9,169 nucleotides of DNA from Desulfotomaculum sp. (GCA_012961725.1 DTYU01000129.1:1-9169), one strand, 5' to 3'. Shown: positions 1 to 7,068, counted from the first letter of the stretch. Made by a program: numbers and translations. Notes: a model not told the origin generated them from the letters alone.

Positions 1-1464
1 CTCTCGGCTTTTTGGCGTTCAAATGAACGCCGTCGCTTGTTCGGCGTGGTCAAGGACTTCTTTTTTGAACACCAGGGACCGGAGCTTTTCCGGGAATACT
101 TGGAAACTCACCCAGAAGGATTATTGCGGTCCTTGAAAAAGATTGTGCCTTCGGCTCTGCACGAGCGGTTGGCGTTGGATCGGTGGGGCTGGATGGATGG
201 ACTGTTTGACGTGAAAGATGGTTGCCTGCGGAAGGCTCAGGACGAGGTGAGGAGCGACGTAGAGCAGTTGACGGAGGTAATGGACAGGCTGTATAGAGAG
301 GGCCAGCAAGGGGTTGATCGCCTGAGACGCTTGATCAACACGATCAAGAACAAATATCTTATCGATTTTCTTTCGAGCCGTAACGTCATTCCGAAATACG
401 GCTTTCCTGTTGATGTGGTCGAGTTAGAGATCCGGCACCACGGCGAGGAAGCAAAGAAGGTGCAGCTCGAGCGTGATCTCCGGATCGCGCTTTCGGAGTA
501 TGCACCAGGCAGTCAGGTCGTTGCTGCGGGGAGATTGTGGACAAGTCGCTACATTAAGCGGCTACCCGAGAGAGAGTGGGAAACGTTCCGCTACGCCATT
601 TGTGACTCTTGTCAATTCTACCGTAGGGAACGAGAGGAATTGGTAACGGGCAACCCGGATCTGGAAGGATCCTTTCGGCGGTGCAGCCGTTGCGGAGAGC
701 GTATCAGGAGACAGGGCGTTTTCATTGAACCCGCTTTTGGGTTTATTGCGGATACCGTAGGTCCGGTGAAGCCGGGAGAGGAGAGGCCAGAAAGGACCTA
801 CACGACGCGTGTTTATTTCTGGGGCGAGGCTGAGAGGGGAGATGCTGTTGAAATTCACCTTGGGAAAACAAAGCTGGTAGCCGTGCCTGGCTCGCGAGGG
901 AAGTTAGCGATAATCAATAAGGCCGGTTTTAGGGTATGCCGCCAGTGCGGCTATGCGTTGGTTGTTGGTGAGCGAGCACCAGACTCCCATCCAACGCCGT
1001 GGGGGAGCCGATGTGCGGGAAGACTGCAGGGATATTTCTCGTTGGGCCACGAGTTCGAGACCGACATCTTGAGACTTACTTTTGAGGGTTACGAGAATCA
1101 CGATATCGGCTTTTGGCACTCGCTGCTTTATGCGCTGCTTGAAGGAGCAAGCGCGGCGCTTGAGATAGAGCGGGAGGATCTTGACGGCTGTCTTTACCCT
1201 GCTTCGCCTAATCCGGCCCTTCGGACAATGGTCCTCTTTGATGACGTTCCAGGCGGTGCCGGGCATGTCCGGCGGATGGCGTCCCCTGAGCCGTTGAAGG
1301 CGATGCTTTCTGCCGCCTTGGAACGGTTGGAACAGTGTGACTGTGGCGGCGACGATGGTGACGCGAGTTGTTACGGGTGTCTGAGGCATTACCGCAATCA
1401 ATTCTGCCACGATTTGCTGAACCGCGGGAAAGCCATCCGTTTCTTGCGTCAGGTCCTTTCGTAG
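1..1464 (+). CDS. C-terminal part of a large DUF1998 (MrfA/DrmB-type) superfamily 2 helicase, 5'-partial
   Basis: The reading frame is open from the first base of the window, so the TTG at 37 is not a real start and the helicase motor lies to the left. Numbering from codon 37, the visible part holds a helical region followed by the typical 'PKYGFPVDVVEL' segment (about 119-130). A zinc-ribbon-like set of cysteines follows (C189, C192, C216, C219), then C301/C304, and a DUF1998 C-terminal domain with 'DDVPGGAGHVRRM' (about 402-414) and the cysteine cluster C434, C436, C445, C448 ending in 'CLRHYRNQFCHDLLNRGKA'. Known members are ATP-dependent DNA translocases in repair (MrfA) and in defence islands (DISARM DrmB and long DEAD/DEAH-DUF1998 helicases). 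Here it heads a same-strand cluster with NurA and a TGT-like gene, which suggests DNA restriction or processing of modified DNA. Family confidence is high; the exact system is an inference. Confidence 0.88.
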   Translation, partial: LSAFWRSNERRRLFGVVKDFFFEHQGPELFREYLETHPEGLLRSLKKIVPSALHERLALDRWGWMDGLFDVKDGCLRKAQDEVRSDVEQLTEVMDRLYREGQQGVDRLRRLINTIKNKYLIDFLSSRNVIPKYGFPVDVVELEIRHHGEEAKKVQLERDLRIALSEYAPGSQVVAAGRLWTSRYIKRLPEREWETFRYAICDSCQFYRREREELVTGNPDLEGSFRRCSRCGERIRRQGVFIEPAFGFIADTVGPVKPGEERPERTYTTRVYFWGEAERGDAVEIHLGKTKLVAVPGSRGKLAIINKAGFRVCRQCGYALVVGERAPDSHPTPWGSRCAGRLQGYFSLGHEFETDILRLTFEGYENHDIGFWHSLLYALLEGASAALEIEREDLDGCLYPASPNPALRTMVLFDDVPGGAGHVRRMASPEPLKAMLSAALERLEQCDCGGDDGDASCYGCLRHYRNQFCHDLLNRGKAIRFLRQVLS

Positions 1465-1499
1465 TTAGGCAGCCTTCCATATCAAATTTCGGCAGGAAA

Positions 1500-1720
1500 A
1501 TGGCGACGGATGCATTTCTAGGCATGCCAAGCGAAGAATGGATGAGCGGGGCGTAACCGAACCCGACTTGACACGTTGTCTCGCGGGGGGTGAGGTACTG
1601 GAAGACCAGGATCACGGGCGGGATGTTAAGTTGCTGCTGCGGGGAGTGGACAGTGAAGGTGAAGAGTTCTACGTGGTTGCCGCGCTTACATATCCCCGGC
1701 CGGTCGAGATGGGAGAGTGA
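1500..1720 (+). pseudogene. DUF4258-like small protein (possible RelE-like toxin), frame broken at the N-terminus
   Basis: Frame 2 encodes 'CISRHAKRRMDERGVTEPDL' followed by 'GGEVLED' and 'LLLRGVDSEGEEFYVVAALT', which is the pattern of DUF4258 proteins (His-Ala-x-x-Arg-Met near the start, then G-E-V-x-E-D, then a hydrophobic strand). The only methionine in this frame (1538) lies inside the conserved HAKRRM block, so it cannot be the true start. The plausible start ATG at 1500 is in another frame and leads to a stop at 1554-1556. One base inserted near 1508-1511 would join the two frames as M-A-T-D-C-I-S-R-H. The gene ends 12 bases before the ImmA gene, so the two probably formed an operon. 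Some DUF4258 proteins are toxins of toxin-antitoxin pairs; toxin activity here is an inference. A sequencing error would restore a normal gene. Confidence 0.6.
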
Positions 1721-1732
1721 AGGGACAAACTT

Positions 1733-2494
1733 ATGGCTCTACCTCTGCATTACGCGCAACAGCTCCGGTTGGAACTTGGGCTTTCGGGTCCGGCCGACAT
1801 GCCGGATGTGGCAATGAAATTGGGAGTAGGCGTTTTTGAAGAGCCGTTAGACGCTGACGGTTACCTTGTCTGCAAGGGGGAGGATGTACGCATCCTTATT
1901 AATGAGAAGGTTGCTTATGAGGGTCGTAAGCAGTTCACTATCGCCCATGAGATCGGCCATTTTTATATGCCCCATCATCAAGATAAAATGTAACGGTGTC
2001 TCGGGCGAGATATTGAAGCCTATACCCGGAATAACAAGATTGAAAATGAAGCAAACGAATTCGCGGCTGAGTTTCTTTTGCCTTCCCGTGAACTCGACAA
2101 GTATGTTAAACACCCCCCAAACCTTAATACGGTGAGGGAAGTAAGCGCCACTTACGGCACTTCGCTGACCGCGACAGCAGTAAAGCTTGTTCAATTGACC
2201 TACGAAAAGATGGCAGTGGTGCTCTCAGAGGCAGGAGAGATTAAGTGGGTTAGCAAATCTCAAGCTTTTCCCTACTGGGTTCCGCGACGGCGGCTCCACG
2301 AATCGACCTATGCCTATGACTATTTCGTGAAAGGGACGCTTCTGGTTGGGCCGCAGAGGGTCCTGGCTATTGCGTGGTGTGAAGGGGTCCCGCCTGACGC
2401 GTGGATCTTCGAAGAATCAGTGGGTTTTGAACGCTTGGGTATTGTTCTCACATTGCTTCATCTGCCGGTGGACGAGGAGGAATTAGATATCTGA
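1733..2494 (+). pseudogene. ImmA/IrrE-family metalloprotease, interrupted by an in-frame TAA
   Basis: The frame from ATG 1733 gives a family-typical N-terminus and 'RKQFTIAHEIGHFYMPHH' with the zinc motif HEIGH at residues 72-76. A TAA at 1991-1993 then stops translation. The same frame continues at once with 'CLGRDIEAYTRNNKIENEAN' and 'EFAAEFLLP', the conserved continuation that carries the third zinc-ligand glutamate (about E106), and runs to TGA 2492-2494. Intact length would be about 253 residues, normal for the family. ImmA/IrrE proteases cleave repressors of mobile elements or stress regulators, and standalone copies are common in defence islands and toxin-antitoxin loci. Only codon 87 is wrong, so this is either a recent nonsense mutation or a base-call error. 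The next gene starts 12 bases downstream, so they were probably co-transcribed. Confidence 0.87.
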
Positions 2495-2506
2495 GGGGGA
2501 AAAACA

Positions 2507-4300
2507 ATGTCCACTATTGCGGATATCTTTAGCAGTTACAGAGACGCGCTGATGCAGTCAAGAGACCGGTACACGGAGCTCTACGTTGAGCGGGTGGAAA
2601 ACGGTCGGCAGTTCTACCAAGAGTTCTTCAATCGTTTGGTTGTGCCGTTCCGCCAGGTGTTTGCCAAGAGCGCGTCGCGCTCGTTTATCCTGCGTCAAGT
2701 GGAAAGGTTCTTTGGTACAAACCAGATCGATTTTGTGGCGATCGACGGTACGTGCCAAAGGGACGCCTTTGCTGACTTCGTTGTATTTTTCGGCGGGGCG
2801 TACGGTGCCAAAGGACGTGTGTCGCTTGCCGGTGACCCGCCTAAGATCAAGTACGAGAAATGGGAGATGAACCGTGACGTTTCAATAGTGGCTTGGGTGC
2901 CTGTACCTTTTGCTGAGCTTGCTGATGTCGCGGGCGCAAGCTTAGAGGAGAACTTTATGGTCACTGATGCCGACCGTGCCAACCTCTCAAGGATACATAC
3001 CAGCCTGGTGCAGTTGGCAGAAATATATCTCGCCTATAACGTGGCGACAAGTTCCGCCATAGATGCGCCGAAGTTGATCATGCTTGACCAGTCTTTAAGT
3101 GGAATGATGGCCGCAACCTCACACGGAGTTGACACAGGCCTTGTAGGCTATCCGTATGACCGCCGCCAACTCGATCAGGCAGACGTGACAATTGCCTTTG
3201 CCCACCCCTTTAGTCCTGAATTAGGTATCCCGTCCACTAAGCGCTTTCGCCGTTATACCGCAGTCCTTGCGGAGTTTCATAAGCGAAACACCAAGCAACT
3301 CAGGTTAAGCGAGTTGGAATCTGCCTTAGGGCTTACGCGGGAAGGGTTGCACGAGCCGGCAGACTTCCTGCTGAATAGGGCAAAGCTCTGCACCTATGAC
3401 ACAGAAACCCATAGCCTTGCCACGGTTGTAGACTGCCGGGAGTCCTGGGCCTACACGGTGAGTCTGTTTCAAAATATCTGTGCTCGCCTTTTCTTGCACA
3501 AAGACGCGTCGGCCTTAACCTATGAAGCGCCTGATCCTGAGGATCCTATGAAGAAACGCCGGCGTTGGATGTCCCCAGAAGACATTCAGTTTCTCATTGC
3601 GGTTGGTTTGCGGGCGTTGATTGAAGAATGCTGGCAGCGGCGCATCATGCTGGTTGGTGTCGTTAAGGATTCTGAGTCCCGCTATTTGACGCGTAACTAC
3701 CTTGGAGTGATGAAACACCTTGGCGTGTATCCTATGCTTCAGGAGCACAAGTTTGGCCTCCTGCCGTGGACGGACCGGATCTATCTTGAAACGATACCGC
3801 TGTACTGCGACGAGCAGCTTGAGGCGCCCTGGGCAAGTATCGAGTTTGATTCGACGTTCATGACACTGCACTTGGGACGAGATGGTAACGTCCGACCACA
3901 AGTTATGGGCGTGCGTAGCCGCGCAGGAGAAATGGTTGCCTCAGAACGCTTATTCGTGCGGTCGCTGGCGCAGTTTTTCATGTCTCGCCATAAGAAGACG
4001 CCGCTTATGGGGCACGTGATCTTCCTTGACCGCCTGGCTTCTCCGGTTTGGGACAAAGACGCGTTTGGGGAGGTTTGTATAGAGTCTCCGTCGCTTGGCC
4101 GCATTGACCCAATAGTTTACAAGGACAGGGATGCACTTAATGTCGGCCAGATGATTGTGATGTATCTGCTCAGCACCCTCTCGCGCAATCATTTCCCTGA
4201 GGTGATTGGGTATCCTGATCTGCTGCATAAAGCTACTGGAAATCGAGTTGAAATCCCGTGCAGATGTCGGTGTCGTACTGGACCACCCGTTCTTACCTGA
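2507..4300 (+). CDS. nurA: NurA-type nuclease with a replaced C-terminal tail
   Basis: The start ATG is preceded by AGGGGG at 2494-2499 with 7 bases of spacing, overlapping the end of the ImmA gene. NurA hallmarks are 'FVAIDGTC' with the first metal-binding Asp (about D80), 'QLAEIYLA' (about E172), 'LIMLDQSLSG' (about D194), the 'VGVVKDSESRYLTRN' block (about 384-398), and the C-terminal 'GYPDLLHKA' (about 569-577) holding the conserved late histidine. NurA is a nuclease that normally works with the HerA hexameric ATPase in DNA end resection or in defence. At about 600 residues this is larger than archaeal NurA. The last 20 or so residues (TGNRVEIPCRCR...) are Cys/Arg-rich and unlike the family. 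From about 4230 the homologous signal moves to the TGT-like gene in frame 3, so the NurA tail appears lost to a deletion. No HerA gene is present in the window. Function of the hybrid-ended protein is uncertain. Confidence 0.8.
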   Translation: MSTIADIFSSYRDALMQSRDRYTELYVERVENGRQFYQEFFNRLVVPFRQVFAKSASRSFILRQVERFFGTNQIDFVAIDGTCQRDAFADFVVFFGGAYGAKGRVSLAGDPPKIKYEKWEMNRDVSIVAWVPVPFAELADVAGASLEENFMVTDADRANLSRIHTSLVQLAEIYLAYNVATSSAIDAPKLIMLDQSLSGMMAATSHGVDTGLVGYPYDRRQLDQADVTIAFAHPFSPELGIPSTKRFRRYTAVLAEFHKRNTKQLRLSELESALGLTREGLHEPADFLLNRAKLCTYDTETHSLATVVDCRESWAYTVSLFQNICARLFLHKDASALTYEAPDPEDPMKKRRRWMSPEDIQFLIAVGLRALIEECWQRRIMLVGVVKDSESRYLTRNYLGVMKHLGVYPMLQEHKFGLLPWTDRIYLETIPLYCDEQLEAPWASIEFDSTFMTLHLGRDGNVRPQVMGVRSRAGEMVASERLFVRSLAQFFMSRHKKTPLMGHVIFLDRLASPVWDKDAFGEVCIESPSLGRIDPIVYKDRDALNVGQMIVMYLLSTLSRNHFPEVIGYPDLLHKATGNRVEIPCRCRCRTGPPVLT

Positions 4301-5087
4301 AGCTGATGATAAAGCCGACCGGATTAATACAACCCTTAAGAATACCACGGTGATGCTGAGGGAGCTTGCTAAGCGGCGTGCGGCAATGCAGTTAATGCCT
4401 GTTGTTCATGGGCATTCGCCAGCGGAAGTCCGGGATTGCGTGGCGCGGATCCGGCGGTTGATGGACACCTATGGCGCGGGAGGAATGGCACGTGTCGGTA
4501 TTGGTAGCTTGGCACCGCTTGCGCAGCGTGGTAACGCGCATCTTGCCGCCTGCGTCATTCGAACGGTGCGTAAAGAGCTGCCTGACGCGCATATCCACTG
4601 CTTCTCCATGGGTTCTGCATTACTGATGCTACTTGCATTCTTTTGCGGCGCGGATACGGTGGACTCGCAGAGTTGGGTTCTCAGTGCCGGTTTCAAGTTG
4701 GCTCAACTGCCCGGACATTATGTCGTGCGGATGGCGCGGCGGGACTATAGGACAGATTGTGATTTCAAGCAGTCCTTGGCTTGTTTCAGCGAAAGATTGA
4801 GAATGCTTGCTGACGAAGAGGGGTTCTACGTCAAAGACTGGGTAACCGGGGAGATCTTGCGCCTCGACTCAAGAGACGAGCGTGATCAGTACATCCGAAG
4901 CTTGGTTGATATGCGAAGCAACGAGAACGTACATAACCGTGCCTGTCATAATCTCTGGGTGTATAATTTCGAAGTCCGCAAGGCTCGACAAGCCATCACA
5001 GAAGGCCGGTTCGAAGAGTTGGTAGCGAGTCGGCTCAAAGATACCCGTTACAGAAGGGCGTTTGAGTATGCGAGAGGGAATGGATGA
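4206..5087 (+). pseudogene. dpdA: TGT/DpdA-like transglycosylase, N-terminal part missing
   Basis: Frame 3 from about 4236 encodes the C-terminal two thirds of a tRNA-guanine transglycosylase-like protein. 'VGVVLDHPFLP' (D26 of the frame) matches the substrate-recognising Asp loop. 'MPVVHGHS' and 'VGIGSLAPL' match the barrel strands around the GGLA-type loop. 'FSMGSALLMLLAFFCGADTV' followed by 'DSQSW' aligns with the TGT segment G-V-D-x-F-D-C-V, placing D153 as the likely nucleophile. A later His/Cys patch ('NVHNRACHNLWVYNFEV') could hold zinc. The N-terminal third, including the first catalytic Asp, is absent. The only in-frame initiator upstream (TTG 4206) lies inside the NurA frame and has no properly spaced ribosome binding site. 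The divergence from housekeeping Tgt and the neighbours favour DpdA, which exchanges guanine in DNA for preQ0. It cannot be active as it stands. The symbol is an assignment by resemblance. Confidence 0.75.
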
Positions 5088-5566
5088 TGAAGGTAAACGG
5101 TGACCGTCGACTCCTCATTTTGAGCTGCTCTCTGCGCAAGCGGATTGTTGAAGGTAAGGTCGCAACATGGGACCTCTACGACGGAGTGGCTTTCCGTGTT
5201 CTCAAGCGGTCCAAGCGCGAAGGGCGATTTCCTGGTGACGTGGAGGTGTTGATTCTGTCGGCGCGGTATGGGCTTATTCGGCCAGAGACAGAAATCGGGT
5301 TCTATGACCAGCGGATGACGGTAGAAGTGGCCCGTTGTCAGGCGAGGACCAACTGTGCGTTCCTACATGGTTTACTGAGGACGCGGTGTTACAGAGAAGT
5401 CTTTGTGATGATGGGTCGAACCTATCTTGTGGCTCTCGAGCCGTTTGAGGCATGGCTGCCCTCAAATACCAGGTGTGTGATTGCTCCTGGCGGTCTCGGC
5501 CAAAAATTGAGCGTAATGAAGGCATGGCTGTCTGGCCTATCTGGAGCAGGTTTCAAAAGACCGTAG
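5084..5566 (+). CDS. YaaA/DUF6884-like protein, probable partner of the TGT-like gene
   Basis: The start overlaps the stop of the TGT-like gene (ATGA type) and follows GAGAGGGA, so the two genes were translationally coupled. The 160-residue protein shows 'LILSCSLRKR' (11-20), 'WDLYDG' (29-34), 'LILSARYGLI' (56-65), 'YDQRMT' (74-79) and 'APGGLGQKL' (134-142). This is the pattern of small YaaA/DUF6884-type proteins, in which the conserved Ser/Cys/Lys and Tyr-Gly-Leu-Ile loops form the core. Members of this superfamily occur beside DNA-modifying TGT homologues. A role in processing the inserted 7-deazapurine base or in binding DNA is an inference. It is the one fully intact gene of the modification group: start, motifs and length are all normal. 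No signal peptide or membrane segment is visible. Confidence 0.75.
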   Translation: MMKVNGDRRLLILSCSLRKRIVEGKVATWDLYDGVAFRVLKRSKREGRFPGDVEVLILSARYGLIRPETEIGFYDQRMTVEVARCQARTNCAFLHGLLRTRCYREVFVMMGRTYLVALEPFEAWLPSNTRCVIAPGGLGQKLSVMKAWLSGLSGAGFKRP

Positions 5567-5586
5567 GAATGGGATGGTGAAAGGTC

Positions 5587-6178
5587 ATGGAGATCACGCC
5601 GGATAAGAAAAGGCTGCTTGATTTGGTCGAGCGGGCAAAAACTGGGGAGATTGCCCTGCCTGAGTTTCAACTCAGCTTTGTGTGGACGCGCGATGATGTG
5701 AAAGACCTTCTGACATCGGTGCTGAAGGGTTACTTCATCGGTTCGTTCCTGCTTCTGAAGGTGGACGTGGAGAGCAGTCCTTTCGCTTTTCGAGCCGTTG
5801 CGGGGGTGGGAAAGCCGGCGGAGCAACTGAGGCCTGATTGGCTGATTCTCGACGGGCAACAGCGTTTAACCTCGCTCCACTATGCTTTTGCGGCGCCACT
5901 GCTTCCTTGAAGGTAAGAGCAAATACCAAAACCCCGACATTAACGTGGTGCTCAACCGGACGCTGATTTCCCAAGCGACAAACCGCCGAATCAGCCGGCT
6001 GAGGCTGAGCGAGTACGTGGCAAGGCTGGTTCCGCCCGCAAGGAAACAGGAGATCATGGCTACTCATTTGATTGACGAGGCGGCGCTGGCAGCCATGGAG
6101 AAGGATGGTTACGAAGGCTTCTTGCAGCCGCGGGAGAAGCGTATTCTGGCAGCGCTAACGGCATACCTGAAGGCTTGA
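5587..6178 (+). pseudogene. DUF262 (DGQQR, ParB/GmrSD-like) protein with its central part deleted and a frame change
   Basis: Codons from ATG 5587 give a standard DUF262 N-terminus: 'LPEFQLSFVWTRDDVKDLL' then 'YFIGSFLLL' and 'WLILDGQQRLTSLHYAF', with the nucleotide-binding DGQQR motif at about residues 89-93. The frame then ends at 5908-5910. In frame 2 from about 5897 a typical C-terminal part follows: 'NPDINVVLNRTLISQATNRR' and 'LRLSEYVARL', ending at 6176-6178. Full-length relatives have roughly 500-700 residues, so several hundred codons are missing between about 5896 and 5900. DUF262 proteins act as NTP-dependent regulators or nucleases in restriction, and Dpd islands are reported to carry a DGQ(Q/H)R-motif protein. 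The position directly after the YaaA-like gene supports such a role before the deletion. Whether the N-terminal fragment still has any function is unknown. Confidence 0.85.
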
Positions 6179-6245
6179 GCCTGGGAGGAATACGATCTTT
6201 TAGGGCATTGATGCTGGAAGCCACAGCTTTTCAGGGGTGCGATCC

Positions 6246-6389
6246 GTGAGCGGCAAAGCCCCGATAGTGCTGCTTACCGACTTCGGGTGGGACGTCTATG
6301 TCGGTGTGATGAAGGGCGTGATTTATGCATGGCGCGGCGGCATCGCCTCGGGGCCCAGGTCGCGGACAGAATCATCATCGAAAGGTTAA
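6246..6389 (+). pseudogene. N-terminal remnant of a SAM-hydroxide adenosyltransferase (DUF62)
   Basis: GTG 6246 has a good ribosome binding site (AGGGG at 6233-6237, 8 bases of spacing). The first 28 or so codons read 'PIVLLTDFGWDVYVGVMKGV' followed by I-Y-A, the unmistakable N-terminus of the DUF62/SAM-hydroxide adenosyltransferase family, including the TDFG substrate-binding Asp. Similarity stops there. The remaining residues (WRGGIASGPRSR...) do not fit the family, and TAA follows at 6387-6389. Family members have about 250-270 residues, so about 90 percent is gone. In another frame the downstream part reads 'RLGAQVADRIIIERLTKKG' up to TAA 6401-6403, which could be the end of a different gene joined by a deletion near 6330. 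It is not functional. Confidence 0.72.
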
Positions 6390-6411
6390 CCAAAAAGGGT
6401 TAACCAAAAAG
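6384..6411 (+). repeat. Perfect 14-bp tandem duplication
   Basis: GGTTAACCAAAAAG occurs twice in direct succession (6384-6397 and 6398-6411). Each unit contains the palindrome GGTTAACC, so the array carries two evenly spaced copies. It lies between the DUF62 remnant and the ferritin-like gene. It may be a slippage product at a deletion scar or a doubled protein-binding site. The sequence does not decide between these. Confidence 0.85.
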
Positions 6412-6426
6412 GCGTTTACCCCGTAA

Positions 6427-6447
6427 GATGGTTTAGTCTAAACCATC
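6427..6447. promoter_or_regulatory. Perfect palindrome, candidate operator of the ferritin-like gene
   Basis: GATGGTTTA (6427-6435) and TAAACCATC (6439-6447) are exact inverted repeats with a 3-base centre GTC. The element ends 24 bases before the start of the ferritin-like gene. It would overlap or lie just after a weak candidate promoter (TTAACC 6400-6405, 18 bases, TAAGAT 6424-6429). A metal- or redox-responsive repressor site is plausible from the gene it precedes. The regulator is not identified. Confidence 0.55.
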
Positions 6448-6471
6448 AAATACCAACGGGGGTAGTTAGAG

Positions 6472-7068
6472 ATGTCTGGCACAGAAAAGGAAGGCATGCG
6501 TTTCGTTTTTCCGCCGAAGGGCAAACAGCAGCCGGGGCCGCCTGTGGGAAAGCACCGCCGATTTTGTGAGCTGGATCTTCCCTATCCCGCAGCGCGCGTA
6601 CTGGCCCCAAACCGCTACTATGCCGAACTGCTTCTGGAAGATTACGCGGGTCCGCACAGCGAACTGACGGCCATCCACCAGTACATTTACCACGACTTTA
6701 CGTTTCACGAGGAGTACCCGGAACTGGCTGAGCTTGAGAAATGCATTGCAGTTGTGGAAATGAGGCACCTCGAGTTGCTGGCGGAGACAATCCTCCTGCT
6801 CGGGGCTGAACCCCGCTTCTGGTTCGTCCGCGATAATCGTCCCGTTTATTGGACGGCTTCCTTTCCCTATTACGGGGAGGACGTCTGCGACCGCCTGGCC
6901 GCTGACATTGCCGCTGAGGAGGGTGCCATCAGGCAGTACCGCGCCCACCGGAAGGCGATCAAGGACGCGTATATCGACGAACTGCTGCACCGGATAATCC
7001 TCGACGAGGAGCATCACCTGAGGCTGTTCAGCGAGGCCTACCACAAACATTGTCGGGGCAGGGTTTGA
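6472..7068 (+). CDS. Ferritin-like diiron protein (rubrerythrin-type four-helix bundle)
   Basis: ATG 6472 follows GGGGGT (6458-6463) with 8 bases of spacing. The 198-residue protein has the ligand pattern of a ferritin-like diiron carboxylate fold: E64 in 'SELTAIHQYIYHDF', E96-x-x-H99 in 'VVEMRHLELL', E149/E150 in 'DIAAEEGAIRQYRAHR', and E179-x-x-H182 in 'ILDEEHHLRLF'. No rubredoxin-type C-x-x-C domain follows, and the first 45 or so residues form a Pro/Lys-rich extension before helix 1. Such small proteins in anaerobic Bacillota are thought to handle peroxide, oxygen or iron; the exact reaction cannot be read from the sequence. It is the only undamaged gene between 6179 and 7722, and a perfect palindrome stands just upstream. 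No signal peptide is present, so the protein should be cytoplasmic. Confidence 0.85.
   Translation: MSGTEKEGMRFVFPPKGKQQPGPPVGKHRRFCELDLPYPAARVLAPNRYYAELLLEDYAGPHSELTAIHQYIYHDFTFHEEYPELAELEKCIAVVEMRHLELLAETILLLGAEPRFWFVRDNRPVYWTASFPYYGEDVCDRLAADIAAEEGAIRQYRAHRKAIKDAYIDELLHRIILDEEHHLRLFSEAYHKHCRGRV

Noticed and set aside
1991..1993. Recoding of the stop in the ImmA gene
   Set aside because: TAA is not used for selenocysteine or pyrrolysine, and no recoding signal is evident; mutation or error is simpler.
1847..2194. 115-codon frame on the - strand
   Set aside because: It is the shadow of the ImmA gene: the + strand carries conserved protease motifs throughout, the - strand product shows no motif.
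4206..4208. TTG 4206 as a genuine start of the TGT-like gene
   Set aside because: It lies within the NurA frame, GAGGTG is too close to act as its ribosome binding site, and the first catalytic part of the enzyme would still be absent.
6379..6415. CRISPR or longer repeat array
   Set aside because: Only two 14-bp units occur directly adjacent, with no spacers.
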